NCBI GenBank assembly: GCA_945957075.1
Contig: CAMFJP010000028.1
Span: 1-11,964, forward strand
Source: an uncultured Chlamydiae bacterium
GTDB taxonomy: Bacteria; Chlamydiota; Chlamydiia; Chlamydiales; Rhabdochlamydiaceae
DNA: 11,964 nucleotides
Direction: 5' to 3'
Below are positions 6,208 through 11,964 of the stretch, piece by piece. The position numbers were made by a program, and so were the translations under genes. The notes under the pieces were generated by a model that did not search any database, was not told the DNA's origin, and saw only the letters and a program-made list of their open reading frames with translations. How positions within the stretch are numbered: the first letter of the stretch is position 1; every line of letters begins with the position of its first letter.

Positions 6208-7103
6208 AAAAATACCGTACATGTTGAACCTGAAAAAAAACAAAGTAAAGCTGCAATTTCTGTCCAATGAGGGTTTTCCTTTAAAACGCATTGGGACACA
6301 ATTGAAGCGACTAAAGGAGTTGTGTTCATAATAGGCCAAATTAAAAGAGGAGACCCTTTTACTACACACCATGTAAAGGTGATTTGCGTTGTTAAAGCTA
6401 GAATCGCTCTAAAAGATAATACGCCGAGCATCTTTAAACTATCTGGATCGTCTATAGGGGTTTGGGTTTTCATAGGTATAAAAAGAACAGGCAGCATCAA
6501 GCAGCAGCGCCAGAGAAGCATCGCAATAGATAAAAGCATTATTTCTGCTACTGTTTTTGCAGAAATTAAGATAAAAGAAGAGCAAATCATTTGGACAAGT
6601 AAGCTTCCAATGATGTAAAGGCCTGTTTTATCAAAAAGTGATAATATTTTCGATCTTTTTTCCATAAATAAAAAGATCAGCCCTATCATTGTAGTTGCTA
6701 TCACAAGATAGGTGTTTAATCCTAAAGAACACCTGGGGAGATTTTTTGATATAACAGGAATAAATGCTGCTAAAGCAAAAAGGAGTTCTGGCATCTTTGC
6801 TTTAATGACTACTTGTCTTACCTGACAATAACGAAAAGCATAACTAAAACTCATTCCTACAAGGTGCGTCGAAAGTGCTAGAAATAAGCAAGGAAATGTA
6901 AAAAAGTATGACCAAAATGTAGTTTCTGTTTTGACGAATATAAGAAGAGATATTCCTAGTATTAAAGGGAGCGCGTTTGTAAAAAAATAGAGCCGCAAAA
7001 ACCCCATCTTAGACTGACTAAATAATAACCTATCAATAACATTAAGAGAGGATCTAGAGACTACATTAGCACAGGAGAGTAAAACAATATTAGACAGTGG
7101 CAT
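6204..7103 (-). CDS. EamA/DMT-type membrane transporter
   Basis: A protein of 299 residues, very hydrophobic throughout, with about nine or ten membrane segments in two halves, the size and layout of drug/metabolite transporters with two EamA repeats. The assignment rests on topology and length, not on a diagnostic motif. It is the first gene of the operon, so it probably moves the pathway product out or a precursor in. ATG at 7103 is chosen over an in-frame TTG at 7109. No clear Shine-Dalgarno precedes it, and a perfect -10 box ends only 8 bases upstream, so a leaderless or near-leaderless message is possible. The stop overlaps the next HIT gene as ATGA. In an intracellular chlamydia the substrate could be nucleotide-like or amino-acid-like. 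Confidence 0.75.
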   Translation of the reverse strand: MPLSNIVLLSCANVVSRSSLNVIDRLLFSQSKMGFLRLYFFTNALPLILGISLLIFVKTETTFWSYFFTFPCLFLALSTHLVGMSFSYAFRYCQVRQVVIKAKMPELLFALAAFIPVISKNLPRCSLGLNTYLVIATTMIGLIFLFMEKRSKILSLFDKTGLYIIGSLLVQMICSSFILISAKTVAEIMLLSIAMLLWRCCLMLPVLFIPMKTQTPIDDPDSLKMLGVLSFRAILALTTQITFTWCVVKGSPLLIWPIMNTTPLVASIVSQCVLKENPHWTEIAALLCFFSGSTCTVFL

Positions 7104-7111
7104 GGGCAAGA

Positions 7112-7139
7112 ATTATACTATCTATCTAATTATAAACAA
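7112..7139 (-). promoter_or_regulatory. Candidate promoter of the seven-gene operon
   Basis: On the minus strand, TTGTTT (7139-7134), a 16-nt spacer and a perfect TATAAT (7117-7112) precede the transporter ATG. The predicted start falls about 1-3 nt before ATG 7103. A second TATAAT at 7134-7129 would give a leader of about 20 nt but lacks a well-spaced -35. The region is AT-rich, so chance matches are likely. Confidence 0.4.
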
Positions 7140-7212
7140 GATATAAGTAACAGTTCTCAAACTGGGGAGGGAGTGTTTGTTGCAAGTATAAATTTTATTA
7201 AAAATTCACATT

Positions 7213-7237
7213 AGGTTATTAACCTGAACTTTGGGTT
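7213..7237 (-). repeat. Long-distance inverted repeat, right arm, with small palindrome
   Basis: 7220-7237 is the exact reverse complement of 38-55 near the left end of the window. It overlaps a 13-bp palindrome AGGTTATTAACCT (7213-7225). It lies in the gap between ribF and the transporter, where the core block gives way to the accessory operon. Confidence 0.6.
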
Positions 7238-7316
7238 GTTAGCCATTTTCAGATTGGAATTACAGAAATTCTAAGGCCTTCTATTTCGATTGTACAGCTT
7301 TCGTTATGCCTTTTTC

Positions 7317-7334
7317 TTTAATTGTACAATTAAA
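7317..7334. repeat. 18-bp perfect palindrome, possible operator
   Basis: TTTAATTGTACAATTAAA is symmetric over all 18 bases. Half of its core, ATTGTACA (7321-7328), occurs again at 7289-7296, 32 bp away (three helical turns). It adjoins the ribF terminator hairpin and could be part of that tail, or a regulator site some 200 bp upstream of the operon promoter. Confidence 0.4.
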
Positions 7335-7360
7335 ACCGTGTAATGTCAGTACACGGTTTT
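7332..7360 (-). terminator. Intrinsic terminator after ribF
   Basis: A 10-bp perfect stem, AAAACCGTGT (7332-7341) with ACACGGTTTT (7351-7360), and a 9-nt loop start 4 bases after the ribF stop. On the minus strand the stem ends in four Ts followed by AATTG. It should end the nusA-infB-rbfA-ribF transcript before the accessory operon. Confidence 0.75.
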
Positions 7361-7364
7361 CGGC

Positions 7365-8051
7365 TTAACCGTGCACTGTAAATGTAACAGTGACGGGGGA
7401 GGTGCAAGAGAAAGGCATGTGTAGAGTGTGATTTTCAATATAGGCTTGCTTTTGGCAGTTGTCGATGGAGACGAGATAAGATCCAGGAGGGGGATGACAT
7501 AGTCCCTGAAGGTCTAGGGTTCCATTTTTTAGGGTGCCATAGAGACTATAGGGTCTACCGAGAAGTTCTTTGACTTTGTATAGATCGCCTGTTTGCACAA
7601 GGTTGCGGATGCGGCCTGAGGATACTGGGACGGCTTCATATAGATAAGGGGAGATGTAAGTGACTGTAAATCCCAGATGTAAGCCAAGGGAATACAGTTT
7701 TTCTGGGGTTCCTTCTCTATTGTGACCAAGTAGAGCCCCTTGGCCAAGGATTAGTGCTGTAAACGGGTATGTCTTATGTATGCGTGTTAAAAATACATCG
7801 TAGCTTTCCTGTGATAGCGCAGGTGTGAAGGGGAAGAGGAGTATTTGTGTAATCGGTGTTTGTTTGAGTAGGTGCAGTTTGTGCTCAAGGCGGCACAGTA
7901 GCTTTGGGGGTGTTTTCCCAGGAAGCACACTTAAGGGATGGTTGGTAAAGGTTAGCAGGGTCGATGTGGGGTATTGTGTGATATGCTTTATCACTTTTTG
8001 ATGGCCGAGGTGGAGTCCATCAAAAGAGCCAATGGTCAGACTAGTAGACAT
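7365..8051 (-). CDS. ribF: RibF: FMN adenylyltransferase with shortened kinase domain
   Basis: A protein of 228 residues from the ATG at the element terminus. The nucleotidyltransferase motif GSFDGLHLGH (8-17), VSSGRIRNLV and LLGRPYSLYG are those of bacterial bifunctional RibF, which phosphorylates riboflavin and adenylylates FMN to FAD. Typical RibF is about 300 residues. Here only about 55 follow GRPYSLYG, and the flavokinase GFPTAN motif is not seen, so the kinase half looks lost or badly reduced. The usual G-x-DFRFG loop also reads GQGALLGHNREG. ATG 8051 has GGAG 9 nt upstream. An ATG at 8066, also in the element, would add five residues (MELRK). The original start is still visible at 8165, cut off by the insertion. 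It is last in the nusA block, where truB would normally precede it. Reduced flavokinase is an inference from motifs. Confidence 0.8.
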   Translation of the reverse strand: MSTSLTIGSFDGLHLGHQKVIKHITQYPTSTLLTFTNHPLSVLPGKTPPKLLCRLEHKLHLLKQTPITQILLFPFTPALSQESYDVFLTRIHKTYPFTALILGQGALLGHNREGTPEKLYSLGLHLGFTVTYISPYLYEAVPVSSGRIRNLVQTGDLYKVKELLGRPYSLYGTLKNGTLDLQGLCHPPPGSYLVSIDNCQKQAYIENHTLHMPFSCTSPVTVTFTVHG

Positions 8052-8160
8052 CTTGCGCAACTCCATTTGTTTAGCAGCGTCGCGCTTTTTGGCAGCTTTA
8101 TACCAAAATGCTCAAAAATCACAAGCATTGCGAAGCAAAGCGAATTGCGCAAGATGTCTA
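8045..8160 (-). mobile_element. MITE-like element, copy 2 (116 bp, TA-flanked)
   Basis: The terminal repeats TAGACATCTTGCGCAA (8045-8060) and 8145-8160 are perfect over 16 bp. Each end includes TA. The interior next to both ends matches copy 1 (CTCCATTTGTTT; the stretch from TGCTCAA to AAGCAAAGC), but the central hairpin is shorter and includes TTTTGG...CCAAAA (8087-8108). It encodes no protein of its own and has the same orientation relative to transcription as copy 1. It lies inside ribF, five bases after the old start codon. Confidence 0.85.
8049..8064 (-). promoter_or_regulatory. Element-borne Shine-Dalgarno and start codon (copy 2)
   Basis: GGAG (8064-8061), a 9-nt spacer and ATG (8051-8049) lie within the terminal repeat and flank the ribF frame. 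The layout is identical to copy 1. The other terminus of this copy also has an ATG-containing repeat, but without the GGAG. Confidence 0.7.
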
Positions 8161-8165
8161 GCCAT
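8112..8165 (-). pseudogene. Severed original ribF start, now a 17-codon mini-ORF
   Basis: ATG at 8165-8163, 12 nt after the rbfA stop, is followed by GC and then the element's TA. Before insertion it would have read ATG GCT ACT AGT CTG, giving MATSLTIGSFDG in the ribF frame. Now it runs into the element and stops at TGA 8114-8112 after 17 codons (MARHLAQF...). It may still be initiated and could affect ribF translation. No clear Shine-Dalgarno precedes it. Confidence 0.55.
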
Positions 8166-8177
8166 CTAAGTGCGCTG

Positions 8178-8543
8178 TTATGCGTTGGGGTCGCTTTGTT
8201 TGTTTGTACGCAATCCTTCCAAAAGGGCTTCGATTTTAAAACTGCGATCTGTCGAGGTGTCGAGTTTGAAGATGAGTTTTGGAAAGTAGCGCATTACGAC
8301 TTTTTTTGCAGCGGCGGAGGCGATAAAACCAGCAGCTGATTGTAGTGCTTTTAGAGTTTCGTTTCTTTCTTCCGGGGATCCCAAAACGCTAAAATAGACC
8401 TTTGCGTGTTGCAGGTCTTTAGAGACATCGACAGAGGTCACTGTGATCAGCCTATGCACATGAGGATTTCGCACTTCTCGCATGATAACTTCAGAGATGA
8501 CCTCTTTTAACAGGGAGTTGAGTCTATCTGTTCTTTTGATCAT
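8178..8543 (-). CDS. rbfA: Ribosome-binding factor A
   Basis: A 121-residue protein of normal RbfA length. It starts MIKRTDRLNSLLKEVISEVI and has VSKDLQHAKVYFSVLG and LIFKLDTSTDRSFKIEALL, matching the family KH-like fold. RbfA binds the 30S subunit during late 16S rRNA maturation, including cold adaptation. The start is 3 bases after the infB stop, so the genes are co-transcribed and probably coupled. The C-terminus ends in DPNA at TAA 8178, 17 bases before the element, so the insertion does not alter it. Confidence 0.93.
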   Translation of the reverse strand: MIKRTDRLNSLLKEVISEVIMREVRNPHVHRLITVTSVDVSKDLQHAKVYFSVLGSPEERNETLKALQSAAGFIASAAAKKVVMRYFPKLIFKLDTSTDRSFKIEALLEGLRTNKQSDPNA

Positions 8544-8546
8544 GTC

Positions 8547-11030
8547 TTACAGCTCTTGTGTCAGGTAGGTGATTTCGTATGCTTGGAGGATATCTCCCTC
8601 TTGCAGTGTGTCGAAGCGGTTAAGTAGGATGCCGCATTCATATCCCTTACTGATCTCTCTTACGTCTTCTTTAACACGTTTTAAAGAAGAGATGGACCCT
8701 TTCCATATCATTTCCTTGCCACGGATCACACGGACGTGATTATTGCGTGCAATGGTGCCTTCTGTGACAATACATCCTGCAATGATACCTAGCTGAGAGG
8801 ATTTAAAGAGCGCTTTTACAACAGCTGTTCCAGTGTCTGTTTCCTGAGGGATCTTTTCGAGAAGATCTTTCATTAAAGCGCGCACATCGTCAATAGCATG
8901 ATAAATGATATTGTGTAGGCGGACTGTAATTTTAAGTTGTTTGATCAGGCTTTCTGCATGACTTTCTATTCGTGTGTGGAACCCTAAAATCGTTGCTTTA
9001 GAGGCAGCAGCTAGGTGTACATCGGATTCTGACACCTCGCCAACTGTTGCAGAAAGGATGTTAAGCTCAACTTTGGCTGAATGGATTTTCAGAAGAGAAT
9101 TTTTCAGAGCTTCTAAGGATCCTTGTACGTCAGCGCGGATAATGAGAGGGAGGATTTTTTTCTCAGCTCCCTTTGGTTGCAGGGAATCAAACGCAGGGCG
9201 TTTGATTTGGGGTAGTAATTGTTTTTCTTGAGAGCGTTCTTCTGCGAGCATTCTGGCTTCGCGCTCATTTTTTACGACGATAAATTCACTGCCGGCTACT
9301 GGAACGTCAGAAAGGCCTGTAATTTTTACAGGCGTTGACGGGGGGGCCTCTTGTTGTTCTTTGCCGTGTTCATCGTGCATGGTTTTTACGCGTGCCCAGT
9401 GAGAACCAAAGACAAGGGCGTCGCCAAGGCGTAGAGTTCCATTTTGCACAAGCAGGGTGGCAACAGCTCCAAGGCCTTTATGCATTGCAGATTCGATGAC
9501 AGTTCCTCGCGCTCTAGCGTTTGGATTTGCTTTAAGCTCTAGAATTTCGGCTTGCAGAGCGAGCATTTCTAGTAGTTCTTTAACGCCGCTACCGGTTGCA
9601 GCAGAGCAGTTAATGGTAACGATGCTTCCACCCCAAGCCTCAGGAAGTAGGGATTGGTCGGCAAGCTCTCGGTATACGTTTTCTGGATTAAAGCCTGGTT
9701 TATCGGATTTATTGATCGCAACGATAATCGGTAATTCTGCCTGTGCAGCCTGCTGTATTGCCTCTATGGTTTGAGCTTTGATGCCTTCGTCGCCTGCAAC
9801 GACGAGGACAACGATGTCTGTTACATCGGCGCCTCTAGAACGCATAGCAGAAAAGGCTTCATGGCCTGGTGTGTCTAAGATAGTAAGGTTGCCAACTGCG
9901 GTATGGCAGGTGAAGGCGCCGATGTGCTGCGTAATGGCACCCGCTTCTCCAGCTGCTCGATTCGTTTTTCGGATGGCATCGATAAGGCTTGTTTTTCCGT
10001 GGTCTACGTGCCCCATAAAGGTGACGACAGGAGCGCGTGTGCGGACGTGGTCTGCATCTGCTTGTTTAATTTCTTCCTTAATGCTTTCTTCTGTGATACG
10101 TAGGCGTTTTTCTTGTGTTGTATCAATTGTAATTTCGCAGTCAAACTCATGCCCTAAAAGCTGTATGGTTGTGGCATCGTCAAGAAGATCGTTTAATGTG
10201 AGAACAACGCCTTGCATAAAGAGCTTTGCTAGGAGCTGAGATGCTTTTAGCTTCATCTGTACGGCTAGATCTTTTACCGTAATTGGAATACGGACAGAGA
10301 GCTGTTTTGGACGAATAGTTGTGTCCTCGATTACAGCTCTGGATTTAAAGGCCCGTTTTTTGCGCCAACCGTCTTCATCTCCAGCGCGTAGCCCTTGTTT
10401 GTCTCTAGAATCAAAGGAGCGTTTGCCAGCTTCTTGTTTTTTTGAAGGTCTGAAGTCTCTGTAGTCTTTGAAACCAGGTGGTTTTTTAACAGGAGGTGGG
10501 GTGTCTCTAGGAGGCTCTGCTCGTCTGATTTCTGTGGGCAGGGGAGCGGGCCTTGGACCCATATTTTGGCCAAGAGGTGGTCTGCGTGTGTCTGGTCTAT
10601 AGGGTTCGGGACGTCTAAAAGGGGGTCTATTATCCTGCCTGGGACGGAAAGGGGGTCTATCTTGTTGTGTAGGGCCTCTTTGGGGACGGTCAAAGGGTCT
10701 TCTTTCATGGTAATGGGGTCTTGGTCCTGTTGGTGGGGACGCTCCCTGATGCTGCGGTGGTCTTGGTGGGGCAGGCGCAGGTGCTGCTGCTGGGGGTTCT
10801 GCTGGAGGTGTCATAGCGGGTGCAGGAGTTGGTTCTGAGATTACTTCAGGAGTTTTTTCAGGCGTTTTTGCTGCAACGTCTTCAATTTTTTCTTCTACAG
10901 CTTTAACCTCAGGGGACTGCTCTGGTATAGGTTCTTTAGAAACTGCCTGTTTTTTTTCTTTGGGTTTACCAAGATTAAGAGCTGCGGCCAGTTGGGTATT
11001 TTTAATGTTGAGCTTTAGATTTTTTGCCAA
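8547..11030 (-). CDS. infB: Translation initiation factor IF-2
   Basis: An 827-residue GTPase that delivers initiator tRNA to the 30S subunit. In order: a short lysine-rich N-terminus (MAKNLKLNIKNTQ, chlamydia-like), a Pro/Ala then Pro/Arg/Phe-rich low-complexity stretch (about 60-190), the IF2_N region (about 240-300), and the G domain with G1 GHVDHGKT (340-347), G2 GAITQHIG (364-371), G3 DTPGH (386-390), G4 NKSD (440-443) and G5 SAATG (476-480). IF-2 domains II-IV follow, ending YEITYLTQEL. The start is TTG at 11030-11028: no ATG is available, AAAGGA lies 7 nt upstream within the end of nusA, and only 2 bases separate it from the nusA stop. The unusual start and overlapping ribosome site suggest coupling to nusA. 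Length and domains are complete. Confidence 0.95.
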   Translation of the reverse strand: MAKNLKLNIKNTQLAAALNLGKPKEKKQAVSKEPIPEQSPEVKAVEEKIEDVAAKTPEKTPEVISEPTPAPAMTPPAEPPAAAPAPAPPRPPQHQGASPPTGPRPHYHERRPFDRPQRGPTQQDRPPFRPRQDNRPPFRRPEPYRPDTRRPPLGQNMGPRPAPLPTEIRRAEPPRDTPPPVKKPPGFKDYRDFRPSKKQEAGKRSFDSRDKQGLRAGDEDGWRKKRAFKSRAVIEDTTIRPKQLSVRIPITVKDLAVQMKLKASQLLAKLFMQGVVLTLNDLLDDATTIQLLGHEFDCEITIDTTQEKRLRITEESIKEEIKQADADHVRTRAPVVTFMGHVDHGKTSLIDAIRKTNRAAGEAGAITQHIGAFTCHTAVGNLTILDTPGHEAFSAMRSRGADVTDIVVLVVAGDEGIKAQTIEAIQQAAQAELPIIVAINKSDKPGFNPENVYRELADQSLLPEAWGGSIVTINCSAATGSGVKELLEMLALQAEILELKANPNARARGTVIESAMHKGLGAVATLLVQNGTLRLGDALVFGSHWARVKTMHDEHGKEQQEAPPSTPVKITGLSDVPVAGSEFIVVKNEREARMLAEERSQEKQLLPQIKRPAFDSLQPKGAEKKILPLIIRADVQGSLEALKNSLLKIHSAKVELNILSATVGEVSESDVHLAAASKATILGFHTRIESHAESLIKQLKITVRLHNIIYHAIDDVRALMKDLLEKIPQETDTGTAVVKALFKSSQLGIIAGCIVTEGTIARNNHVRVIRGKEMIWKGSISSLKRVKEDVREISKGYECGILLNRFDTLQEGDILQAYEITYLTQEL

Positions 11031-11032
11031 GG

Positions 11033-11964
11033 TTATGTCCTTTGTTTTCTCACCTGGTCGAGGATTTTATTTGCCATTTCTATGCTAACGTGAGCAGATG
11101 AGGCCAGAGCTTCTGGGGTTGCCAGCAGTAGCTTGCGGGGAGTATTAAAACCAGCGCCAATTACAGCTTCTACAAGAAGCGTGCTCATACCTTCTATAGT
11201 TAAAGGCTCGTCTAAAGAAGGATCTTCCGAAGAGGCCAACTGGATAGAAAGTTCTGTCATATGTTGTTGATACTGGCTCATTTTTTTGATTTCTAACTGC
11301 TTGCCAATAAGCTTTCCGTTAAGACGGGCGTTAAGGCCGCCTTGTCCTAGGGCTTTGGGGTAGTCTTGGTCGTCGACAACGATAGAGACGGAAGGTCCCT
11401 CAGCGCTGATTTTTTTGATTTCGATAGGGGCCAAAGCGTTTTGTAAGAGTTGAATGGGGTCTTCGGCATAGGAAATGACATCAATTTTTTCGTTGTTTAG
11501 TTCGCGAATGATGTTTTTTACGCGTGTCCCTCTAATGCCAACGCAGGCGCCTACAGGATCGACTTTGGGATCTTGAGATTGAACAGCGAGTTTTGACCTA
11601 TAGCCGGCTTCTCTGACAATTTTTTTGATTACGACGGTGCCATCGTTTAATTCGGGGACTTCTTGAGAAAACAGCTGCGCTACAAACTCAGGGTGGCTGC
11701 GTGACAAAATGACCTCTGCACCTCCACCATCGGTGTCGCGTACTTCATAAAGAAGAGCGTGGACCCTGTCGCCTAGGTTATATCGCTCTGTTTTGGGATA
11801 AAATCGATCGGGTAAGATCGCTTCGACTTTACCTAGATCGACGATTAAAGTAGCCCCACCAATTACGCGCTTGACTGTGCCTGAGACGATTTCGTTAATA
11901 CGGTCTCTATATTCAGAATAAATAACATCTCCTTCACTGTTACTTCCAGTAGATGGCGCCTCGT
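11033..11964 (-). CDS. nusA: Transcription factor NusA, N-terminal part beyond the window
   Basis: An open frame that runs off the right edge, with about 309 residues visible. NusA binds RNA polymerase and nascent RNA in pausing, termination and antitermination. From the edge: the S1 domain (YRDRINEIVSGTVKR, LIVDLGKVEAILP, RFYPKTERYNLGDRV), then GAEVILSRSHPEFVAQLF, KH1 (DPVGACVGIRGTRVKNII), KH2 (ALGQGGLNARLNGKLIG), and a C-terminal helical segment with a helix-hairpin-helix look (TLLVEAVIGAGFNTPRKLL). The frame is open upstream of the internal TTG at 11707, and residues such as ALLYEVRD and GGGAEVIL continue the NusA pattern. The true start is therefore outside the window and about 120 N-terminal residues are missing, judged from the usual length near 430. 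It is followed 2 bases later by infB. Confidence 0.95.
   Translation of the reverse strand, partial: EAPSTGSNSEGDVIYSEYRDRINEIVSGTVKRVIGGATLIVDLGKVEAILPDRFYPKTERYNLGDRVHALLYEVRDTDGGGAEVILSRSHPEFVAQLFSQEVPELNDGTVVIKKIVREAGYRSKLAVQSQDPKVDPVGACVGIRGTRVKNIIRELNNEKIDVISYAEDPIQLLQNALAPIEIKKISAEGPSVSIVVDDQDYPKALGQGGLNARLNGKLIGKQLEIKKMSQYQQHMTELSIQLASSEDPSLDEPLTIEGMSTLLVEAVIGAGFNTPRKLLLATPEALASSAHVSIEMANKILDQVRKQRT
11038..11043 (-). promoter_or_regulatory. infB ribosome binding site fixing a TTG start
   Basis: AAAGGA on the minus strand lies within the last codons of nusA, 7 nt before TTG at 11030. There is no ATG or GTG nearby in frame, so this site decides the start. Confidence 0.7.

Larger units (their letters stand above)
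7104..7364. other. Gap between ribF and the accessory operon
   Basis: This 261-base gap holds the candidate operon promoter, the right arm of the long-distance inverted repeat, the 18-bp palindrome and the ribF terminator. No open frame or RNA gene is recognised in it. It marks the change from the core translation block to the accessory operon. Confidence 0.55.

Noticed and set aside
6208..6372. 55-residue N-terminal extension of the second HIT protein
   Set aside because: It lies inside the transporter gene; ATG 6207 gives the same ATGA overlap as the other junctions.
7974..8339. 121-codon plus-strand open frame across ribF, the element and rbfA
   Set aside because: It runs antisense through two real genes and the mobile element; no family features.
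9778..10239. 153-codon plus-strand open frame
   Set aside because: It lies wholly opposite the conserved infB G domain and its translation has no recognisable family pattern; it is a shadow of infB.
10331..10838. Open frames of 125 codons (minus) and 90 codons (plus) over the infB N-terminus
   Set aside because: These are by-products of the biased Pro/Arg codons of infB in other frames.
11033..11707. A short NusA starting at an internal TTG at 11707
   Set aside because: The frame is open upstream to the window edge and encodes the S1 domain, so the TTG is internal.
1..11964. CRISPR array, tRNA or rRNA
   Set aside because: No evenly spaced repeat array, cloverleaf-like sequence or rRNA signature was seen.

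Overview
The window most likely comes from a chlamydia, probably an amoeba-associated one of the Parachlamydiales type. The right end carries a core translation block in the chlamydial order nusA, infB, rbfA, ribF. The IF-2 N-terminus and the NusA S1/KH region resemble chlamydial proteins as I remember them. No database search was possible, so the order-level placement is inference.

Right part (about 7365-11964, all minus strand): a 5'-truncated nusA, infB (TTG start, long Pro/Arg-rich N-terminal region), rbfA and ribF, ending in a hairpin terminator at 7332-7360. truB, which lies between rbfA and ribF in Chlamydia as I recall, is absent. A 116-bp MITE-like element sits in its place.

Middle part (1545-7103, minus strand): a tightly packed seven-gene operon. 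In transcription order it encodes an EamA/DMT-type membrane transporter, a HIT-family protein, a class V PLP enzyme of the cysteine desulfurase-like group, a small MazG-like NTP pyrophosphohydrolase, an adenylate-kinase-like NMP kinase, an adenosylhomocysteinase-like NAD-binding protein, and a second HIT-family protein. Three junctions are 4-bp ATGA overlaps and two more are overlaps of 7-8 bp. The only non-overlapping junction, kinase to SAHH-like, holds a second 146-bp copy of the element. Several members have substituted key residues (Arg to Gln in the kinase, lost catalytic residues in the SAHH-like protein). This suggests a dedicated nucleotide or nucleoside metabolite pathway with export rather than housekeeping functions.

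Left part (1-1569): repeat-rich intergenic DNA, then a plus-strand AAA ATPase of the DUF4143 group, convergent with and overlapping the operon's last gene by 25 bp. An 18-bp sequence at 38-55 recurs inverted at 7220-7237, so the ATPase and operon together may be an accessory segment inserted beside the translation block.

The most striking observation concerns the two MITE-like copies. They share terminal inverted repeats, have TA at each end, and lie in the same orientation relative to transcription. One end carries GGAG, 9 nt, then ATG, so each copy places a Shine-Dalgarno sequence and start codon in frame onto the next gene. At ribF the old start codon is still visible on the far side of the element, five bases before the insertion point and in frame. 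At the kinase/SAHH-like junction the other terminal repeat supplies the kinase stop codon, and conceptual removal of the element fuses the two genes into one open frame.
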